Assembly (NCBI GenBank): GCA_041497995.1
Contig: JBGQHM010000056.1
Coordinates: 1-25,615, forward strand
Reading direction: 5' to 3'
Source: DATKMS01 sp041497995
Lineage (GTDB): Bacteria; Desulfobacterota; Binatia; HRBIN30
DNA: 25,615 nucleotides
Shown: positions 1-7,982 of the stretch, in pieces
Layout: each line of letters starts with the position of its first letter
Position numbering within the stretch: the first letter of the stretch is position 1
Made by a program: the position numbers and the translations under genes
Notes under the pieces: generated by a model
The model's input: only the letters and a program-made list of their open reading frames with translations
Database searches by the model: none
What the model was told of the DNA's origin: nothing

Positions 1-6
1 CGCCAT
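1..6 (-). CDS. tuf: Probable first two codons of elongation factor Tu (partial at window edge)
   Basis: Read on the minus strand, the last six bases of the window are ATG GCG (Met-Ala), which is how most EF-Tu proteins begin. The gene cluster just upstream, tRNA-Thr(TGT)-Tyr-Gly-Thr(GGT), is the classic thrU-tyrU-glyT-thrT arrangement that precedes tufB. The identification rests on gene order and two codons only. No strong Shine-Dalgarno is visible immediately before the ATG, which is a weakness. Confidence 0.33.
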
Positions 7-42
7 GTCTGTCTTCGTCTACTGTTTCAATCGCAACCGTTC

Positions 43-48
43 ATTATA
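43..48 (-). promoter_or_regulatory. Perfect -10 hexamer between tRNA-Thr(GGT) and the putative tuf start
   Basis: The minus strand carries TATAAT a few bases beyond the 3' end of tRNA-Thr(GGT), about 37 bases before the putative tuf ATG. No good -35 box is present; the matching spacing falls inside the T-arm of the tRNA. It could be an internal tuf promoter or a chance AT-rich leader sequence. Confidence 0.3.
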
Positions 49-52
49 AGGA

Positions 53-126
53 AGCCCAGGAGCGGAATCGAACCGCCGACCTCCTCCTTACCAAGGAGGT
101 GCTCTAACCGACTGAGCTACCTGGGC
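53..126 (-). tRNA. tRNA-Thr (anticodon GGT)
   Basis: The minus strand folds as a full cloverleaf. The acceptor arms are GCCCAGG and CCTGGGC, there is a D-arm GCTC...GAGC, an anticodon stem CCTCC/GGAGG with loop TTGGTAA, and a T-arm with TTCGATT. The anticodon GGT reads ACC threonine codons. The 3' CCA is not encoded (TTC follows the acceptor). It is the last tRNA of the cluster that precedes the putative tuf gene. Confidence 0.96.
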
Positions 127-210
127 CCGCAGCCCAGCACGCATTCCTGCGTGCCAGCGGTTCTCCGCACATCCGACGCACCGACCTCCGCTGCCCGACG
201 CTCTCGAAGA

Positions 211-284
211 AGCGGGAAACGGGATTCGAACCCGCGACCCTCAGCTTGGAAGGCTGATGCTCTAACCAACTGAGCTACTCCCGC
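211..284 (-). tRNA. tRNA-Gly (anticodon TCC)
   Basis: Minus-strand cloverleaf with acceptor arms GCGGGAG and TTCCCGC (one G-T pair), D-arm GCTC...GAGC, anticodon stem TCAGC/GCTGA with loop CTTCCAA, and T-loop TTCGAAT. Anticodon TCC decodes GGA/GGG glycine codons. No CCA is encoded. It lies third in the tRNA cluster, between tRNA-Tyr and tRNA-Thr(GGT). Confidence 0.96.
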
Positions 285-322
285 CCATGGGCATCTTGTT
301 CTCATTTGCAACCTAGTCTTCC

Positions 323-408
<86 letters not shown>

Positions 409-414
409 GCACGC

Positions 415-489
415 TGGAGCCGATGGCCAGAATTGAACTGGCAACCTACTGATTACAAGTCAGTCGCTCTACCTTTGAGCTACATCGGC
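415..489 (-). tRNA. tRNA-Thr (anticodon TGT), with encoded CCA
   Basis: Minus-strand cloverleaf with acceptor arms GCCGATG and CATCGGC, anticodon stem ACTGA/TCAGT around loop CTTGTAA, T-arm GCCAG/CTGGC with loop TTCAATT, discriminator T, and an encoded CCA at 415-417. Anticodon TGT decodes ACA. It is the first tRNA of the operon, about 70 bases downstream of a promoter with a perfect -35 box. Confidence 0.95.
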
Positions 490-560
490 TCGAATTGCCG
501 CGCCACCATCCCGTGCTGACCACATCCACCGTGTGCAGAGGAGTCTGGCGCAAAAATGGC

Positions 561-589
561 TTGTTACAACATGCACCCCACCCTGTCAA
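561..589 (-). promoter_or_regulatory. Promoter of the tRNA (and probably tuf) operon
   Basis: Minus strand: TTGACA (584-589) is a perfect -35 consensus, followed by a 17-base spacer and TAACAA (561-566), a weak -10 with three of six matches. The start of transcription would fall near 555, giving a leader of about 65 bases before tRNA-Thr(TGT). Position and spacing fit a strong stable-RNA promoter; the poor -10 lowers confidence. Confidence 0.55.
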
Positions 590-661
590 GCTAGGGGGGG
601 CCTGAAGTCGGGTCATACCCTCCACTACGGGCCTTCGAGCGGCGTCCGTGGCACCTGAGAC

Positions 662-880
662 TTACACCTTGATCACCAGACGCCAATCTCTATGCCTCTG
701 CTCAACCTCGATGACTGCGTACCCCTCGGCCTCGGCAGCCCGCGGAATATCGCGAGCCCCTTTCGGGTCATCGAGAATCAGCTCCAACTCAGCACCGCGT
801 GCGAGCCTTTCCAATTCCACTTTGGCCTTCGCCCAGTTCAGCGGGCAACGCACGCCCCGGAGGTCCAGTTGGTCAACCAT
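662..880 (-). CDS. TusA/SirA-family sulfurtransferase-like protein
   Basis: A 72-residue protein of the size of TusA/SirA/YedF proteins, which carry a persulfide on a conserved Cys and relay sulfur for tRNA thiolation or molybdenum cofactor chemistry. The family signature is at the N-terminus: LDLRGVRCP at residues 5-13, with the active Cys at 12. The usual CPxP is CPLN here, so the second proline is missing, as in a subset of TusA-like proteins. The rest (LELILDDPKGARDIPR, then a C-terminal VIEVE strand) matches the two-layer fold. It is transcribed toward the tRNA cluster and divergent from the helicase gene. A GGGGCAG stretch upstream is a possible ribosome site. Family assignment is good; the specific sulfur acceptor cannot be told. 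Confidence 0.85.
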   Translation of the reverse strand: MVDQLDLRGVRCPLNWAKAKVELERLARGAELELILDDPKGARDIPRAAEAEGYAVIEVEQRHRDWRLVIKV

Positions 881-909
881 GCCGACTGCCCCGCGAAAAT
901 TGCGCGCCT

Positions 910-937
910 TTGTCGCTTCCAGAGGGCTTGCTATAGT
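910..937 (+). promoter_or_regulatory. Candidate sigma-70 type promoter for the UvrD-like helicase
   Basis: TTGTCG (910-915, four of six to the -35 consensus), a 16-base spacer, then TATAGT (932-937, five of six to the -10). It lies in the gap between the divergent TusA-like gene and the helicase, about 110 bases before the helicase start. Predicted by eye only. Confidence 0.4.
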
Positions 938-1048
938 CCGCTCCGCTCATGCTGCCGTTGGATGCTGCTCTCCTCACACTCAGGTTTCTTAGCAGGCCGT
1001 GGACTCGCGGCAAAGCCGGCCGCTGCACCCGTCCGGGGTTATCGGTAC

Positions 1049-3052
1049 ATGGCGCCTGATTCCGACAAGTACATCCTCCGCCGCGAGCTTGGCGGCTTCC
1101 GAGAGGACCGATTCCGCATCAACTACCGAGAGGAACTGAACCCGGCTCAATATGAGGCGGTCGTTACCACGGATGGCCCGGTGCTCGTCGTCGCCGGTGC
1201 CGGCACCGGAAAGACGCGCACCTTGGTCTTTCGCGTCGCGCGCCTTGTCGAGGCTGGGGTGGACCCCGCCCAGATTCTGGTACTCACGTTTACCCGCAAA
1301 GCCGCGGGTGAGATGCTGCGACGGGCCAGCATACTGGTCGACGGTCGCTGCGACCGCGTCGCCGGCGGGACGTTCCACTCGTTCGCCAACACGGTCTTGC
1401 GCCGCCACGGCAAGGCGATCGGGTTGCAGTCCAACTTCACCATCCTTGACCGCAGCGACTCGGAAGACATCGTCAGTCTGCTGCGCACCGAGCTCGGTCT
1501 CGACAAGAAGGAGAAACGCTTTCCGCGCAAGCAAGCAATCGGCGAGATGTTCAGCATGGCCATCAACAAGGCGCTGCCGCTACCCCAGCTGGTCGAGGAG
1601 AGCTACGCCCACTTGGTCGATCATCTGCCCGACCTGCTCGAGCTGCAGGTACGCTACGCGGCGTACAAGCAGGAGCGGCAGCTCCTCGACTACGACGACC
1701 TGCTGACCAGGCTGCGCGACCTCCTGCTCGCGCATGAGGAGGTCCGCGGGCGCCTTTCGCGAACCTATCGCTACATCATGGTCGACGAGTACCAGGACAC
1801 CAACCTGCTGCAGGCGGACATCGTGAAGCTGCTAGCCGCCGCGCACGGCAATGTCATGGCCGTCGGCGACGACGCGCAGAGCATCTATTCGTTTCGCGGC
1901 GCCAATTTTCGCAACATCATGGACTTCCCAAGCATGTTCCCGGGCACGCGCATCATCACCTTGGAGGAAAACTACCGCAGCACACAGTCGATCCTCGATC
2001 TGACGAACGCGATCATCGCACGGGCCCGCGAACGTCATGACAAGAACTTGTTCACTGCGAAGGGCGGGGGCGCTTGCCCCATCCTGGTAGCCGCCGAGAG
2101 CGAGCAGTATCAGTCGCGCTTCGTCTGCCAACGGATACTCGAGCTCCGCGAGGAGGGCGTGCCGCTCACCGACATCGCCGTGCTCTTCCGTTCGAGCTTC
2201 CATTCCTTCGACCTCGAAATTGAGCTGGCACGGCACGACATTCCTTTCGTCAAGCGCGGCGGGTTCAAGTTCATCGAAACAGCGCACATCAAGGACGTGC
2301 TCGCTCACCTGCGCATCGTCGCCAACCCGCGCGACACTGTCTCCTGGCACCGCATCCTGCTGCTCTTAGAAGGCATCGGGCCGCGCTCGGCCGACGAAGT
2401 GGCGCGGTGGATCCTCGCCGAAGGAACCCCGGCGGACCGGCTGGAGTCTTTTCCGCGACGCGGCTTCACCACCGACCTGCACGCGCTCGCCGGTCTGCTT
2501 CGCCAGCTGGATGGCGCGACGGTCCCTGCGGAACAGATCGAGCTGGTGTTGCGCTACTACGAGCCGATCCTCAAGCGTGTACACCGAGAGGACTATCCGA
2601 AGCGGCGCAAGGACCTCGATCATTTCGCCAGCATCGCGGCACGCTATCGCAGTCTAGAGAACCTCTTGGTGGACATGGCGCTCGAGCCGCCGACGGACAG
2701 CGTCGGTGACGTCCTTGCCGTTGAGCCCGAGGAGGGTCTGCTAACGCTATCGACCATCCACTCAGCCAAAGGGCTGGAGTGGCATTCCGTCTTCGTGATC
2801 TGGGCAGCCGACGGCAAGTTCCCGTCGAACTACAACCTGCACGACGACGACGAAATCGAGGAAGAGCGCCGCCTGATGTACGTGGCAACGACGCGCGCCA
2901 AGGAGCAGCTCTACCTCACCTACCCCATCAACATCTTCGACCGGAGTCTGGGCATCGTGCTCGGCAAGCCGTCGCGCTTCATCGAAGACCTGCCACCCGC
3001 GCAGTTACGCCCAGTGAGCCTCGTCGAAGAAGCGCCCCATTGGGATGCCTAG
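1049..3052 (+). CDS. ATP-dependent DNA helicase, UvrD/PcrA/Rep superfamily 1
   Basis: A 667-residue helicase with all SF1A motifs in order: a Q-like segment LNPAQYEAV (30-38), Walker A GAGTGKT (50-56), Walker B VDEYQDTN (245-252), motif III GDDAQSIYSFRG (273-284), motif IV LEENYRS (305-311), motif V TIHSAKGLEW (569-578) and motif VI VATTRAKEQ (612-620). Such enzymes unwind DNA 3' to 5' in nucleotide-excision and mismatch repair or in clearing stalled forks. The length is nearer Rep (about 670) than UvrD (about 720), and the C-terminal RNA-polymerase-binding tail of UvrD/PcrA is not obvious, so no gene symbol is given. The ATG at 1049 was chosen because the coding similarity begins just after it; the frame stays open further upstream but that part overlaps the TusA-like gene. 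The ribosome site is weak. Confidence 0.93.
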   Translation: MAPDSDKYILRRELGGFREDRFRINYREELNPAQYEAVVTTDGPVLVVAGAGTGKTRTLVFRVARLVEAGVDPAQILVLTFTRKAAGEMLRRASILVDGRCDRVAGGTFHSFANTVLRRHGKAIGLQSNFTILDRSDSEDIVSLLRTELGLDKKEKRFPRKQAIGEMFSMAINKALPLPQLVEESYAHLVDHLPDLLELQVRYAAYKQERQLLDYDDLLTRLRDLLLAHEEVRGRLSRTYRYIMVDEYQDTNLLQADIVKLLAAAHGNVMAVGDDAQSIYSFRGANFRNIMDFPSMFPGTRIITLEENYRSTQSILDLTNAIIARARERHDKNLFTAKGGGACPILVAAESEQYQSRFVCQRILELREEGVPLTDIAVLFRSSFHSFDLEIELARHDIPFVKRGGFKFIETAHIKDVLAHLRIVANPRDTVSWHRILLLLEGIGPRSADEVARWILAEGTPADRLESFPRRGFTTDLHALAGLLRQLDGATVPAEQIELVLRYYEPILKRVHREDYPKRRKDLDHFASIAARYRSLENLLVDMALEPPTDSVGDVLAVEPEEGLLTLSTIHSAKGLEWHSVFVIWAADGKFPSNYNLHDDDEIEEERRLMYVATTRAKEQLYLTYPINIFDRSLGIVLGKPSRFIEDLPPAQLRPVSLVEEAPHWDA

Positions 3053-3064
3053 TCGAACCCAGGT

Positions 3065-4022
3065 TCACGGCAGGGTCAGCGTCTGCGTCGTCGTCGGCCC
3101 CTCCAAATCAGTCAGCGCAAACGGCATCAGTTTGAACTGAAAGGCTTCGTACATCGCGAGCTGATCGCGCAGGTGCGGCGGCTCAAGGTTCGTCGGCGGA
3201 ATGAACCCTGAGTTGCCTGGAGGCACAATGATTCGGCCGCTGGGTGTCGCGCTGAGCTCGATCACTTCGTTGAACGTGCCGCGGTTCTCACGCTCGATCA
3301 CCGTTGCACCGAACAGTGCGTCAGACGCAGACTGGGCGTCGAACGTGACGGTGATCGCTGAGCTGGCCCGAATCGTCTTGGTTGCCACCAACGTTTGTCT
3401 GGAAATACAGCATCGACCGGTTGTGCGTTCCCAACTCATCGCCAAACGTGTCGGCCTGCACTTGTTGGCGCCAGGCCCGGTAGATGGTCACACCAGGGTT
3501 GGGAATCTTGCCGCTCCCGTTGGCCAGCAACTGTCCGCCGCCTTGCAGCCATGTATTGATGAGGCCGGTGGCCGTCTCGAGATTGGCTCGGTCCGGTGTG
3601 GAAACGGGCAACGCCTCGACTGCGGCTTTCAAATACGGGAACACTTTCGGCGCGAAGAAGTCGGTGATTGCCGCGACCTTCATATAGTTGATGAGGTCAT
3701 CGGTTGAGATCTTGTGGCTGGTGGCCTTGGCTGCAGCAAGTTGATCGAGCCGGATCTGGACGCGGTCGGCCCCACCCCACAACTCACGCTGCTCGTCCGC
3801 CGACCAGCCCTTGACTTGCTTGTTGTTCCACTGCGCGATGCACCCGAGACTCGGATTGATCACGGTCGGCATCTTGCCACCGGTGAGCGCACCCTTGGAT
3901 TCCCCTTCGCCGGTCCCGGGTAGCGGCAGACGTGTGTCCAGCTTGGCAGGCCGGTGCGGACGGATGCCGCGATGGAAGTAGGCAATGTTGTCGCTCGTGT
4001 CGACGCCATTTCGCGGCCCCTG
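3065..4022 (-). pseudogene. Penicillin acylase family remnant (5'-truncated and frameshifted)
   Basis: Minus-strand reading from 4022 gives family-like text of the penicillin G acylase/acyl-homoserine-lactone acylase beta chain: DNIAYFHRG, RLPLPGTGEGE, then PTVINPSLGCIAQWNNKQVKGW. This frame runs on to LYFQTNVGGNQDD near 3390. The homologous C-terminus (ITVTFDA, VPPGNSGFIPP, PHLRDQLAMYEAFQFK) then continues in a different frame to the stop at 3065, so there is one frameshift between about 3360 and 3410. Upstream the frame hits TAA at 4023-4025 and the manC 3' end begins at 4049. The signal peptide, alpha chain and catalytic N-terminal Ser of the beta chain are therefore absent. A sequencing error could explain the frameshift but not the missing 5' half. 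Function is presumed lost. Confidence 0.82.
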
Positions 4023-4048
4023 TTACGAAGCGCCGGCCCGGGCGCGCG

Positions 4049-5194
4049 TTACAAGTAGCGCGACAAACCCCGCCGCTTGAGGACTTCACTGATCCGCCGC
4101 ACGTCCTGCGCCCGTTCCCGCGCACATACGAGCAGCGCATCAGGACTGTCGACGACTATGACGTCCTCCATGCCCAGCAGCACGACCAAGCGATCCGGGC
4201 TGTAGACCACGGCTCGCGTCGACTCGATGGGTACGACCGTTCCGACCGACGCGTTGCCTGCCGCGTCGCAGCCCCAGATTTCGGGCATCGCGCCCCAGCT
4301 GCCGACATCACTCCAATCGAAACGTGCGCGCACCACGGCAACGCGCGCCGGCGATCGCAGCGCCGCAGCCACCGGCTGCATCACGGCGACGTCCACTGAG
4401 ACGGAGGGCAATCTTCCATAGGCTCGAGCCAGCCGTTGCGCCGCGCCACGTGGCGATCTCCACACACCGGTCACCGCTTTCGCCACCTCGGGCACATGCC
4501 GCTGCAGCGCGGCACGGAACACTTCCGTCCTCCAGACGAAGATCCCCGAGTTCCACAAGTGGCGCCCACCAGCTACGTAACGTTTGGCGACGCGTGGAGA
4601 AGGTTTCTCATGGAAGCGAGACACCCACAAACTGTCCGGATGGCGCCGATCGATGACGGGCCCCACCTCGATGTAACCGTAACCGGTTTCTGGTCGCGTC
4701 GGTTCGACTCCGAGAGTGACCAAGCAGTCGTGCGCAGCAGCCAGGTGACCCGCGGTGCGTAACGTCTCCCGCAGCGTCGACTGGTCCTGGATAACGTGGT
4801 CGGCAGGCGCCACGATCATCACGGCGTCGCCCACCCGTTCCGCGATCCACTCCGCGGCCACGGCGATGCACGGTGCAGTATTGCGACCGATCGGCTCCAC
4901 CAGGATCTGTTCGGCCGGCACGCGGGGCAGCTGGCGCTTCACCTCCGCCGCGTGCTCCTTGCTGCAGACCACCAGGATACGTCGCCACGAGCACAGCGGC
5001 ACAAGCCGGCGAACCGTTTCCTGCAGGAGTGTGTGCCGGCTGGTGATGCGCAGCAATTGCTTCGGCACGCGACCACGGCTGCGCGGCCAGAAGCGCGTCC
5101 CATGACCACCCGCCATGACCACGGCGTAGCACGGTAGCGAGTCCCTCTGGGCTGCGCGCCCCGACGAACGATCAGCGGCCATCGGGCGCATCAT
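4049..5194 (-). CDS. manC: Mannose-1-phosphate guanylyltransferase (GDP-mannose pyrophosphorylase)
   Basis: A 381-residue nucleotidyltransferase making GDP-mannose from GTP and mannose-1-phosphate, a precursor for polysaccharide and glycan synthesis in the cytoplasm. The nucleotide-binding signature MAGGHGTRFWPRSR followed by PKQ lies at residues 28-46. Other family landmarks are EPIGRNTAP, APADHVI, ETGYGYIE, LWNSGIFVWR and DWSDVGSWGAM. The length fits the single-domain ManC form without the C-terminal phosphomannose-isomerase cupin of bifunctional ManC/AlgA enzymes. ATG codons at 5194, 5191 and 5182 all precede the domain, and the exact start is uncertain. It lies 38 bases downstream of a small membrane protein gene on the same strand, and the acylase remnant follows its 3' end. 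No other sugar-nucleotide gene is in the window. Confidence 0.93.
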   Translation of the reverse strand: MMRPMAADRSSGRAAQRDSLPCYAVVMAGGHGTRFWPRSRGRVPKQLLRITSRHTLLQETVRRLVPLCSWRRILVVCSKEHAAEVKRQLPRVPAEQILVEPIGRNTAPCIAVAAEWIAERVGDAVMIVAPADHVIQDQSTLRETLRTAGHLAAAHDCLVTLGVEPTRPETGYGYIEVGPVIDRRHPDSLWVSRFHEKPSPRVAKRYVAGGRHLWNSGIFVWRTEVFRAALQRHVPEVAKAVTGVWRSPRGAAQRLARAYGRLPSVSVDVAVMQPVAAALRSPARVAVVRARFDWSDVGSWGAMPEIWGCDAAGNASVGTVVPIESTRAVVYSPDRLVVLLGMEDVIVVDSPDALLVCARERAQDVRRISEVLKRRGLSRYL

Positions 5195-5232
5195 CTGAAC
5201 GGAGACGGTTGGACGACGCTCGTCGCGCCGTG

Positions 5233-5532
5233 TCAGAACTGTCGCCGAGCCGTGTCCAGGTTCGCGTCCTGGTCCCGATGCGGCGTCCAGTTGCTTCCTT
5301 TGGGAGCTTTCAGATGCAGCGGGTCACCCCGCATACGCATGATCAGTCCGAGTGGCAGCACGAAGATGAAGTAGAAGACGACCATCAGGATACGTGTCTG
5401 CACCACGCCAACGGCGCGGGCAATCTTCTTCCATCGCTCCCACGCGCTACGCAGGAATCCAATCGGTGCGGGCGCGGGGACTGACACCACGGACCTCACC
5501 GCTACCCTCGACGCTGGTACGTCAGAACTCAT
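5233..5532 (-). CDS. Small single-pass membrane protein of unknown function
   Basis: About 99 residues if started at the ATG at 5532 (a GTG at 5586 would add 18 residues). A basic amphipathic stretch (WERWKKIARAVG) precedes one clear hydrophobic segment, ILMVVFYFIFVLPLGLIMRM. A short polar tail rich in Trp, Pro and Arg follows, ending DTARRQF. The pattern resembles the small SxtJ-like or polysaccharide-locus membrane proteins that accompany glycan genes, but I recognise no named family with certainty. The gene is co-directional with manC, 38 bases upstream of it, and probably co-transcribed. A candidate promoter just ahead of the ATG (5542-5571) would give a nearly leaderless transcript. Confidence 0.7.
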   Translation of the reverse strand: MSSDVPASRVAVRSVVSVPAPAPIGFLRSAWERWKKIARAVGVVQTRILMVVFYFIFVLPLGLIMRMRGDPLHLKAPKGSNWTPHRDQDANLDTARRQF

Positions 5533-5541
5533 GAGCTGCGT

Positions 5542-5571
5542 ATCATGACACGATGCGAACGCGTATCTCAA
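5542..5571 (-). promoter_or_regulatory. Candidate promoter for the small membrane protein-manC pair
   Basis: Minus strand: TTGAGA (5566-5571, five of six to -35), an 18-base spacer, and CATGAT (5542-5547, four of six to -10). Transcription would begin close to 5535, only a few bases before the ATG at 5532. This would imply a leaderless message and may instead argue for the longer GTG start or a chance match. Confidence 0.3.
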
Positions 5572-5602
5572 GCGACAATTGGACACCCGCCCCGCACATG
5601 TG

Positions 5603-6481
5603 TCACTTGCTCCAACTCGGAGAGACGCCCGGACGGAAGATGACCTTCTTGTCCTTCACCACGAGCTGGTCGTTGAGATAGAGCTGCACTGCCTGCGACA
5701 GAACCTTCGCTTCGAGCTCCTGGCCACGGGCTTTGACGTCATCCAAGGTATCTTCGCCCACCCGGATATGAAACACGTCCTGGATGATCACCGGCCCCTG
5801 ATCGAGTTGCTCGGTGACGAAGTGGGCCGTGCAGCCCGAGACACGCACCCCCTCCTCGTACGCTTGTTTGTAGGCATTGCTGCCTGGATGGTACGGGAGC
5901 AGCGACGGGTGAATGTTGATGACGCGGCTCCGGTAGCGCTCCACGACGGCCGGACTGAGGATTTGCATGTACCGGGCAAGTACCACCAGGTCCGCTTGAT
6001 GCTCCTTCAACTTCTCCACTAGAAATTCCTCGTGCGCGGGTTTATCCGACGCCGGAGTCCAAAAGAACGGGATGTTATGCTGCTCGGCAAGCGGGTGCAG
6101 GATCTCGTGATTGGAGAGGACCACAACCAACTCGCCATTCAGAATGCCCTGGTCGCGATCGGCGATCAGGCGCTGAAGGCAGTGTGGTTCACGGCTCACG
6201 AGGACCGCCACGCGCTTCGGCTCTTTTCGCCCGTGCAGCCGAATGGCCACCTCCATGTGGATCTCTTCACCGATGCGCTTGAGACCGAGGATCAGCTCGT
6301 CGAGGTTGATGCTCAACTCACCCAAGTCCACAAGCATGGTCATGATGAAGAGTCCCTCCATCACCCGCTGCTCGATATCCTCGATGTTGATGTTGCAGGA
6401 CGCCAGGTACGTAGAAACACGTGCCACGACGCCCTTCTGGTCGTGCCCGATGATGGAGATGACGGCGAGGTTCTTGGCCAT
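5603..6481 (-). CDS. purU: Formyltetrahydrofolate deformylase
   Basis: A 292-residue enzyme that hydrolyses 10-formyl-tetrahydrofolate to formate and tetrahydrofolate, balancing one-carbon pools in the cytoplasm. Residues 1-85 form an ACT regulatory domain (VISIIGHDQKGVVARVS). The rest is a formyl-transferase fold with VAVLVSREPHCLQRL, the catalytic loop NIHPSLLPYHPG and the downstream segment GCTAHFVTEQLDQGPVI bearing the catalytic Asp. The length is close to the roughly 280 residues of known PurU. I chose the ATG at 6481 because it has GGAG ten bases upstream and starts exactly at the ACT domain; a GTG at 6511 would add ten residues. It is separated by about 70 bases from the next minus-strand gene and may be its own unit. 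Confidence 0.95.
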   Translation of the reverse strand: MAKNLAVISIIGHDQKGVVARVSTYLASCNINIEDIEQRVMEGLFIMTMLVDLGELSINLDELILGLKRIGEEIHMEVAIRLHGRKEPKRVAVLVSREPHCLQRLIADRDQGILNGELVVVLSNHEILHPLAEQHNIPFFWTPASDKPAHEEFLVEKLKEHQADLVVLARYMQILSPAVVERYRSRVINIHPSLLPYHPGSNAYKQAYEEGVRVSGCTAHFVTEQLDQGPVIIQDVFHIRVGEDTLDDVKARGQELEAKVLSQAVQLYLNDQLVVKDKKVIFRPGVSPSWSK

Positions 6482-6618
6482 TGTTGAATCGCTCCGCATG
6501 CGCGTCGTCACCTTAAAGGAGTATCCTACGCCCGGTCAAATCACCGCGCTGGGGTGGTAGCGGACGCGCCGAACCGTGGTTACATCAGGGTGTACCCGTA
6601 GGGGGTGAACGAGGTTCA

Positions 6619-6649
6619 TGAAGCGTGACTGATTCGATCGTGAAGCGTG
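6619..6649. repeat. Two direct repeats spaced by two helical turns upstream of the sigma factor gene
   Basis: The nonamer TGAAGCGTG occurs at 6619-6627 and again at 6641-6649, a centre spacing of 22 bases. It is flanked by CATGAA on the left and TTCATG on the right, so the block is also partly palindromic. It lies about 140 bases upstream of the sigma gene, in the gap divergent from purU, and could be a regulator-binding site. No regulator is identified. Confidence 0.4.
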
Positions 6650-6785
6650 TTTCATGCGGAGTTCCAACCACCAGGGGTGTAGACCGGAACGGTGAATTCG
6701 TGTATGGTCGGCGCGTCTAAACGATTCCGGCAAACGCCCCCCGCACGCTTACATCTAGTCAGAGAAGGAAGAGGTACTGTTCGCG

Positions 6786-7967
6786 ATGGACAATAGACTC
6801 GGCGCACTTGCGCTGAAAATGGACGAGGAAAACGACAGGGAAGAAGACCTGGCTGTGGACGCCTGTCTCGAAGGGCTGGAAGAGGAAGAGAGTAGCTCGC
6901 ACGACGTCGTCGGCGACTACGACCTGCCCTCGCAGTTCTTCCGCAACGTAGGCGCTACGGCCATGTTGTCACGCGACGACGAGCAGGCCATCGCTCGTGG
7001 TATCGTGCGTTCCCGCAACCGCATCCGTCGCCTGCTGCGGCGCTTCCCGCGGTTGACGACCGCAGCGCTACCGCTGCACGGGCGCAGCGTCGTCCACCCC
7101 GCCGACGACTTCCGCGAGCGGGAAACCGTTATCGTGCTGGACTTTGCGCGCCAACAGCTGCGCTCGCGCCGTCGCACCGAGCTGCGCTTTGGAACACGCC
7201 TGCGTCTGCGTGAGTTCGTGACCGCCCTGGAAAGGGAATTGAAGGAATACCGCAAGCTCCGCGACCGTATGATCGAAGCGAACCTGCGATTGGTGATTTC
7301 CTTCGCCAAACGCTACCGGCGGGCCGGCGTGTCGTTCCTCGACATGGTACAGGAGGGCACGCTGGGACTGATCCGCGCCGTCGAGAAGTACGATCCCGTC
7401 AAGGAAGTGAAGTTCGGCACGTATGCGGTGTGGTGGATCTGGCAACAGATCGGTCGCGCCGGCGACGTGCATGGCGGACTGATTCGCACGCCGGTGCACT
7501 GGAACCAGCTGCGCCGCAAAGTGGGACGAGAAACGCAGCGTTTGCAGACTGCGAACGACGGTGAAGTCGACCGCCATGCACTGGCCGAGGCCAGCGGGGT
7601 CGACGCCGACCGTCTCGAAACTATGACCCAGAACTTCCAGTGTCTGTCGCTCGATTCGCCGCTCGGAGCGGACGATGATCGCACCCTAGAGGAGCTGCTG
7701 GCCAGTGACAGCGACGATCCAGAGCGCGAGGCAGCCGCGGTCGACTTGAGCCAGCAACTGGAAGCGGCCCTCACCCAACTGCCGGCGCGCGAGGCCGACA
7801 TCCTCCGCCTGCGATTCGGGACGTCCGACAGCCAGTCGCTCACCCTGGAAGAGGTGGGGCGCCGCTACGGCGTCAGCCGCGAGCGCATTCGCCAGCTCGA
7901 AGCCCGCGCACTGAAGCAACTCCTGCCCATCTGCGAGGGCCAGGGCCTACGCGCCTACGTAGACTAA
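6786..7967 (+). CDS. Sigma-70 family RNA polymerase sigma factor (RpoD/RpoS-like, group 2 type)
   Basis: A 393-residue sigma factor directing RNA polymerase to a promoter class. An acidic N-terminal 45 residues precede region 1.2 (about 50-85). Region 2 spans 155-226 (MIEANLRLVISFAKRYR, FLDMVQEGTLGLIRAVEKYD, FGTYAVWWIWQQIGRA), region 3 about 230-310, and region 4 about 320-385 with the helix-turn-helix LTLEEVGRRYGVSRERIRQLE. It lacks the large region 1.1 of primary sigma factors, which suggests an alternative sigma such as RpoS- or RpoH-like types. Region 2.4 differs from the usual FSTYATWWIRQAITRA: Trp219 replaces the Arg, and Gln221 and Gly223 replace the Ala and Thr that in housekeeping factors lie at or near the -10 contacts. 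The start ATG has GGAAGAGG eleven bases upstream. The gene stands alone in a roughly 270-base divergent gap from purU. Confidence 0.92.
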   Translation: MDNRLGALALKMDEENDREEDLAVDACLEGLEEEESSSHDVVGDYDLPSQFFRNVGATAMLSRDDEQAIARGIVRSRNRIRRLLRRFPRLTTAALPLHGRSVVHPADDFRERETVIVLDFARQQLRSRRRTELRFGTRLRLREFVTALERELKEYRKLRDRMIEANLRLVISFAKRYRRAGVSFLDMVQEGTLGLIRAVEKYDPVKEVKFGTYAVWWIWQQIGRAGDVHGGLIRTPVHWNQLRRKVGRETQRLQTANDGEVDRHALAEASGVDADRLETMTQNFQCLSLDSPLGADDDRTLEELLASDSDDPEREAAAVDLSQQLEAALTQLPAREADILRLRFGTSDSQSLTLEEVGRRYGVSRERIRQLEARALKQLLPICEGQGLRAYVD

Positions 7968-7982
7968 CGACACCGCGGCCCG

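Noticed and set aside
6687..6712. ECF-type promoter (GGAAC with downstream TCGG) ahead of the sigma factor
   Set aside because: Only a weak partial match; the -10 part is not convincing.
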